Positions 60,604 through 64,000 of a stretch of DNA of 64,000 nucleotides are shown piece after piece. A program made the position numbers and the translations under genes. The stretch is taken from the NCBI RefSeq assembly GCF_000586555.1, contig NZ_AZUC01000063.1, positions 153,248 through 217,247 on the forward strand, read 5' to 3'. The notes under the pieces were generated by a model. It saw only the letters and a list, made by a program, of their open reading frames with translations. It was not told where the DNA came from and did no database searches. The stretch comes from Sporosarcina sp. D27 (GTDB taxonomy: Bacteria > Bacillota > Bacilli > Bacillales_A > Planococcaceae). Numbering within the stretch: the first letter of the stretch is position 1; every line of letters begins with the position of its first letter.

Positions 60604-61809
60604 TTATCCTTTAAGTTGAGTAACTTCTTCTTTCAATGCAGAAGCCTTGTCTGTACGCTCCCAAGGTAGATCAATGTCCGTTCTACCGAAGTGACCATAA
60701 GCTGCTGTCTGCTTATAAATCGGGCGACGCAGGTCGAGCATCTTGATAATCCCAGCTGGGCGAAGATCGAAATGATTTCTGACAAGCTCAACAAGATGAC
60801 TCTCAGAAATATCACTTGTCCCGAATGTATCTACAGAAATCGAAACAGGCTTAGCGACACCGATTGCGTACGCTAACTGCACTTCACAGCGATCCGCTAA
60901 TCCTGCAGCGACAAGGTTCTTCGCTACGTAACGTGCAGCGTATGATGCCGAGCGATCGACTTTAGTCGCATCTTTTCCAGAAAACGCTCCGCCACCATGA
61001 CGCGCATAACCGCCATACGTGTCAACGATAATTTTACGTCCTGTAAGACCTGCATCCCCTTGAGGACCACCGATGACAAAGCGTCCTGATGGGTTGATGA
61101 AATACTTTGTTTCATCATCCAGCAAGTTCTTTGGAACGACAGTGTCAATGACGTGTTGTTTCACTTCACGCTGTAATTGCTCAAGTGTCACTTCAGGATG
61201 GTGCTGTGTAGAAATAACAATCGTATCGACACGGATTGGTTCGTTCTTTTCGTTATATTCAATCGTTACTTGTGTTTTTCCATCTGGACGTAAGTAGTCG
61301 AGTGTCTCTTCTTTCCGTACTTTCGTCAGTTGACGGGAAAGTTTGTGAGCTAGGCTAATTGGTAGTGGCATCAATTCTTCTGTTTCGTTGCAAGCATACC
61401 CAAACATGAGTCCTTGGTCTCCAGCACCAATTGCTTCTAATTCTTCGTCATCCATAGAGCCTTCACGTGCTTCAAGTGCACGATCGACACTTGCTGCGAT
61501 GTCAGGTGATTGTTCATCAATAGATGTTAGTACGGAAGACGTTTCGTAATCGAATCCGTATTTCGCGCGTGTGTAGCCAATTTCCTTTACAGTTTCTCGA
61601 ACCACTTTCGGAATATCGACATACGTAGTCGTCGTAATTTCTCCAATCACGAGAACTAATCCTGTTGTAATTGTCGTTTCACACGCTACGCGAGCGTTCG
61701 GGTCTTCCTCGATAATCGCATCCAGAATCGCATCTGAAATTTGGTCGCACATCTTATCAGGATGGCCTTCTGTTACCGACTCAGATGTAAACAGTCGTCG
61801 ATTTGTCAT
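60604..61809 (-). CDS. metK: S-adenosylmethionine synthetase
   Basis: A 401-residue enzyme forming S-adenosylmethionine from methionine and ATP. Signatures [30 protein letters not shown] and [17 protein letters not shown] are intact. It is preceded by an S-box leader with a terminator, so it is shut off by its own product. It is divergent from pckA, as in B. subtilis. Notable here because the island to the left encodes six enzymes that use its product. Confidence 0.98.
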   Translation of the reverse strand: MTNRRLFTSESVTEGHPDKMCDQISDAILDAIIEEDPNARVACETTITTGLVLVIGEITTTTYVDIPKVVRETVKEIGYTRAKYGFDYETSSVLTSIDEQSPDIAASVDRALEAREGSMDDEELEAIGAGDQGLMFGYACNETEELMPLPISLAHKLSRQLTKVRKEETLDYLRPDGKTQVTIEYNEKNEPIRVDTIVISTQHHPEVTLEQLQREVKQHVIDTVVPKNLLDDETKYFINPSGRFVIGGPQGDAGLTGRKIIVDTYGGYARHGGGAFSGKDATKVDRSASYAARYVAKNLVAAGLADRCEVQLAYAIGVAKPVSISVDTFGTSDISESHLVELVRNHFDLRPAGIIKMLDLRRPIYKQTAAYGHFGRTDIDLPWERTDKASALKEEVTQLKG

Positions 61810-61941
61810 ATGATTTCCTCCTTCAGCCGCAAGTTTCCTTACAGCGAACTCGTGATACGGTACTCTCGTTTTCCCAGTTTTCGTCCCGCGCCTGAAGAGA
61901 AGCGACGTTCAACGTTCACAAGGATAAAGGCAAACATATAG

Positions 61942-61983
61942 AAAAAGCCCTCCACTCACGTATTGCATACATGAGGAAAGGCA
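61942..61983 (-). terminator. S-box expression-platform terminator
   Basis: GCCTTTCCTCATGTAT / ATACGTGAGTGGAGGGC hairpin with TTTTT on the minus strand, between the aptamer and metK. Confidence 0.82.
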
Positions 61984-62005
61984 TGAGTTTCATAAGCACC
62001 TTTCA

Positions 62006-62122
62006 CTCTTATCGTCCAGGGTTTCCCCCTGCTTCAGGTTTGGCACCTTTTCATAGACAAGGACGTCCATGCAGGTTGCCGGGCATCATAGGGCCTGTCC
62101 CTCCGCCGACTCGGGATAAGAG
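62006..62122 (-). ncRNA. SAM-I riboswitch (S-box) upstream of metK
   Basis: Read on the minus strand it opens CTCTTATCCCGAGTCGGCGG, contains GATGCCCGGCAACCTGC and AAGGTGCCAAACCTG, and closes with GATAAGAG, the conserved S-box core and P1 pair. SAM binding should favour the terminator at 61942. Confidence 0.96.
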
Positions 62123-62139
62123 TATCCGTTCATCTATCT

Positions 62140-62168
62140 ATGCTACGAGAAAACGCAGTTCTTGTCAA
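62140..62168 (-). promoter_or_regulatory. metK promoter
   Basis: TTGACA (62163-62168), 17-nt spacer, TAGCAT (62140-62145), 18 nt before the aptamer. Confidence 0.75.
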
Positions 62169-62191
62169 TTTTTTTGTAGCTCTCACTTGAG

Positions 62192-62241
62192 TTTTGAATT
62201 AGTATAGTTTATTATTCTTAATGTGTTATACTAATTCAAAA
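62192..62241 (+). promoter_or_regulatory. 15-bp perfect inverted repeat over the pckA promoter
   Basis: TTTTGAATTAGTATA (62192-62206) and its exact reverse complement TATACTAATTCAAAA (62227-62241) are separated by 20 nt. The right arm carries the extended -10 TGTTATACT (62224-62232). A repressor bound here would block pckA; in B. subtilis CcpN represses pckA from sites in its promoter. Confidence 0.65.
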
Positions 62242-62288
62242 TAAGACAGCCCTAACAAGGGCAATAATGAAAAGGACGGTATCTACCT

Positions 62289-63875
62289 ATGATTTCAGCG
62301 AAAATAGATAATGGACTCAAAGAACTTCTTTCTGGTACTAATATTACATTACAGCCATCTGTACCTGTATTAGTCGAAAAAGCAGTTTCCCGAGGTGAGG
62401 CTACGCTTTCAGCAGATGGAGCCGTTACAGCGCAAACCGGGAAGTATACCGGCCGTTCCCCTAAAGACCGTTACATAACTGAAGAAGCGACTTCAAAAGA
62501 TAAGATTGACTGGGGTTCTGTCAATCGTCCAATTTCAGAAGATCACTTCGACAACCTATATAAAAAGGTGTTAAACCACCTTCAAGCAAAAGAGGAACTA
62601 TTTGTATTTAAAGGATTTGCAGGAGCTGACAAAGCTTCACAACTTTCGATTCAAGTTATCAACGAATTTGCTTGGCAAAACCTTTTCGTTCATCAGCTAT
62701 TCATCCGACCTACTGAAGAAGAATTGAAGATGCACGAAGCACAGTTCACAATCCTTGCTGCACCATCATTCAAAGCTGATCCTGCTGTTGACGGCACGGA
62801 TACAGAAACATTCGTCATCATTTCACTTGAAAAACGTATCGTGCTAATCGGCGGTACTGAATATGCCGGAGAAATGAAGAAATCGATTTTCTCTGTTATG
62901 AACTACTTGCTTCCTGAAAATGGGATACTATCTATGCACTGTTCAGCAAACGTTGGTGAAAAAGGCGATGCTGCACTCTTCTTCGGATTATCAGGTACTG
63001 GTAAAACAACACTATCTGCTGATGCAAACCGCAAACTGATTGGTGACGATGAGCATGGTTGGTCTGACCACGGAATCTTCAACATTGAAGGTGGATGTTA
63101 CGCGAAGTGCATCAACTTATCACCAGAAAAAGAACCTGAGATCTTCGGTGCCATTCAATTCGGTACAGTTCTAGAAAACGTAGTACTCGATACTGAGTCA
63201 CGCGTTGCTGATTATGATGATACTACATTAACTGAAAACACACGCGCAGCATATCCGATTGAGAATATCGACAACATCGTTCTTCCATCAGTTGCTGGAC
63301 ACCCGGAAACCATCATCTTCCTAACTGCTGATGCGTTCGGCGTGTTGCCTCCAATCTCGAAATTGTCGAAAGAGCAAGCAATGTATCACTTCCTAAGTGG
63401 ATTCACATCGAAACTTGCTGGTACTGAGCGCGGAATTACCTCACCAGAAGCTACATTCTCTACATGCTTCGGTTCACCATTCCTACCACTACCTGCAACA
63501 GTTTATGCAGATATGCTTGGTAAAAAGATCGACGAGCATGGATCTCGCGTATTCCTCGTGAATACTGGCTGGACTGGCGGCGTCTACGGCGTTGGTAAGC
63601 GTATGGACTTGAAACACACACGTACAATGGTCCGCGCAGCACTATCCGGAGCATTGGATAACGTAGAAACCGAAACTTCAGCGACATTCGGACTTCAGAT
63701 TCCGAAACAAATCGATGGTGTTCCTAGTGAAGTATTGAACCCACGTAACGCTTGGAGCGATGCATCTGAGTATGATGCTAAGGCGAAAGAACTTTCTCAA
63801 CTATTCAAAGACAACTTCAAAAAGTTCGACCAAGTTTCTGAAGAGATCATTCAAAAAGGCGGTCCGATTATTTAA
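62289..63875 (+). CDS. pckA: phosphoenolpyruvate carboxykinase (ATP)
   Basis: A 528-residue gluconeogenic enzyme turning oxaloacetate to phosphoenolpyruvate. The kinase P-loop GLSGTGKT is at residues 233-240; the family blocks [35 protein letters not shown] and NTGWTGG are intact. AAAGGA lies about 10 nt before the ATG. Expression is likely repressed on glucose through the inverted repeat in its promoter. Confidence 0.98.
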   Translation: MISAKIDNGLKELLSGTNITLQPSVPVLVEKAVSRGEATLSADGAVTAQTGKYTGRSPKDRYITEEATSKDKIDWGSVNRPISEDHFDNLYKKVLNHLQAKEELFVFKGFAGADKASQLSIQVINEFAWQNLFVHQLFIRPTEEELKMHEAQFTILAAPSFKADPAVDGTDTETFVIISLEKRIVLIGGTEYAGEMKKSIFSVMNYLLPENGILSMHCSANVGEKGDAALFFGLSGTGKTTLSADANRKLIGDDEHGWSDHGIFNIEGGCYAKCINLSPEKEPEIFGAIQFGTVLENVVLDTESRVADYDDTTLTENTRAAYPIENIDNIVLPSVAGHPETIIFLTADAFGVLPPISKLSKEQAMYHFLSGFTSKLAGTERGITSPEATFSTCFGSPFLPLPATVYADMLGKKIDEHGSRVFLVNTGWTGGVYGVGKRMDLKHTRTMVRAALSGALDNVETETSATFGLQIPKQIDGVPSEVLNPRNAWSDASEYDAKAKELSQLFKDNFKKFDQVSEEIIQKGGPII

Positions 63876-63886
63876 TAGCATCAAAA

Positions 63887-63962
63887 AGAACCTTCCAGAC
63901 AGGAAGGTTCCAGACTGTAGACAAACTCCTGAAATCATGGGTTTCCTACAGTCTTTTTTCTT
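63887..63962 (+). terminator. double hairpin terminator of pckA
   Basis: GAACCTTCC / GGAAGGTTC (63888-63910), then AGACTGTAG / CTACAGTCT followed by TTTTTTC (63912-63960). Confidence 0.82.
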
Positions 63963-64000
63963 TTCAATAGTGTTAATAGTGAAAAGTTGATTTTCGCTGC

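Noticed and set aside
1..64000. CRISPR arrays, tRNA or rRNA genes, prophage
   Set aside because: Looked for regularly spaced repeats, tRNA-like T-loops with CCA ends, and phage structural genes; none seen. The only regular repeats are the junction and palindromic repeats described.

Overview
The window reads as a chromosomal segment of a low- to mid-GC Firmicute of the order Bacillales, most likely a Planococcaceae member close to Sporosarcina (genus is inference). Pointers are the divergent metK/pckA pair with an S-box leader on metK, a T-box leader, many TTG and GTG starts with strong GGAGG sites, and Bacillus-type housekeeping genes (ypsA, ctaB, yugN, fabI, pepA/yuiE, yqxD, ytoA, yjcD, bpsA/bpsB). 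No tRNA, rRNA, CRISPR array, transposase, integrase or phage gene was seen.

Layout. 1-20 kb is core-like: an SDR fragment, a TetM-like translational GTPase with ypsA, ctaB, a SIMPL protein, a YpfJ-type metallopeptidase, a DAO-type flavoprotein, an NCS2 permease, a membrane-associated GTPase, a YdaG-like protein, brnQ, a secreted SLH-NlpC/P60 peptidase, yugN, fabI, argH with tandem ARG boxes, a CDF exporter behind an attenuator-like leader, and a TRM11-like methylase. 20.5-41.8 kb is an accessory island, nearly all on the minus strand. It holds single small genes: six unrelated SAM methyltransferases, two intact GNATs plus one GNAT remnant, a Nudix hydrolase, an M3 peptidase, two MFS pumps, DinB, MerR/SDR, small membrane proteins and a broken YesK-like gene. 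Many of these are separated by a degenerate hairpin repeat. 42-49 kb returns to core-like genes (pepA, yqxD, type III polyketide synthase plus methyltransferase, an NhaC-type transporter behind a probable tyrosine T-box, a nuclease). 49-53 kb is an arsenic module (arsR, arsB, a broken arsC and an arsO-like flavoprotein sharing an ArsR-type operator). 53-64 kb holds katE, a two-gene fluoride channel fused by overlaps to a yjcD helicase, a signal peptidase, a YtpA-like hydrolase lacking its nucleophile, ytoA, metK and pckA.

The most interesting points are: the cassette-like array with hairpin repeats at the gene junctions; two acquired modules (ars and one methyltransferase) each bounded by near-copies of the resident gene's terminator; two complex efflux-gene leaders (the CDF attenuator with a 38-codon ORF, and an MFS leader with a 17-nt arm complementary to its own ribosome binding site and start); mirror-image MerR promoters; a perfect 15-bp inverted repeat over the pckA -10; and a strand-specific base-composition anomaly across the fabI/argH convergence. 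All functional assignments come from reading motifs by eye; no database search was run.
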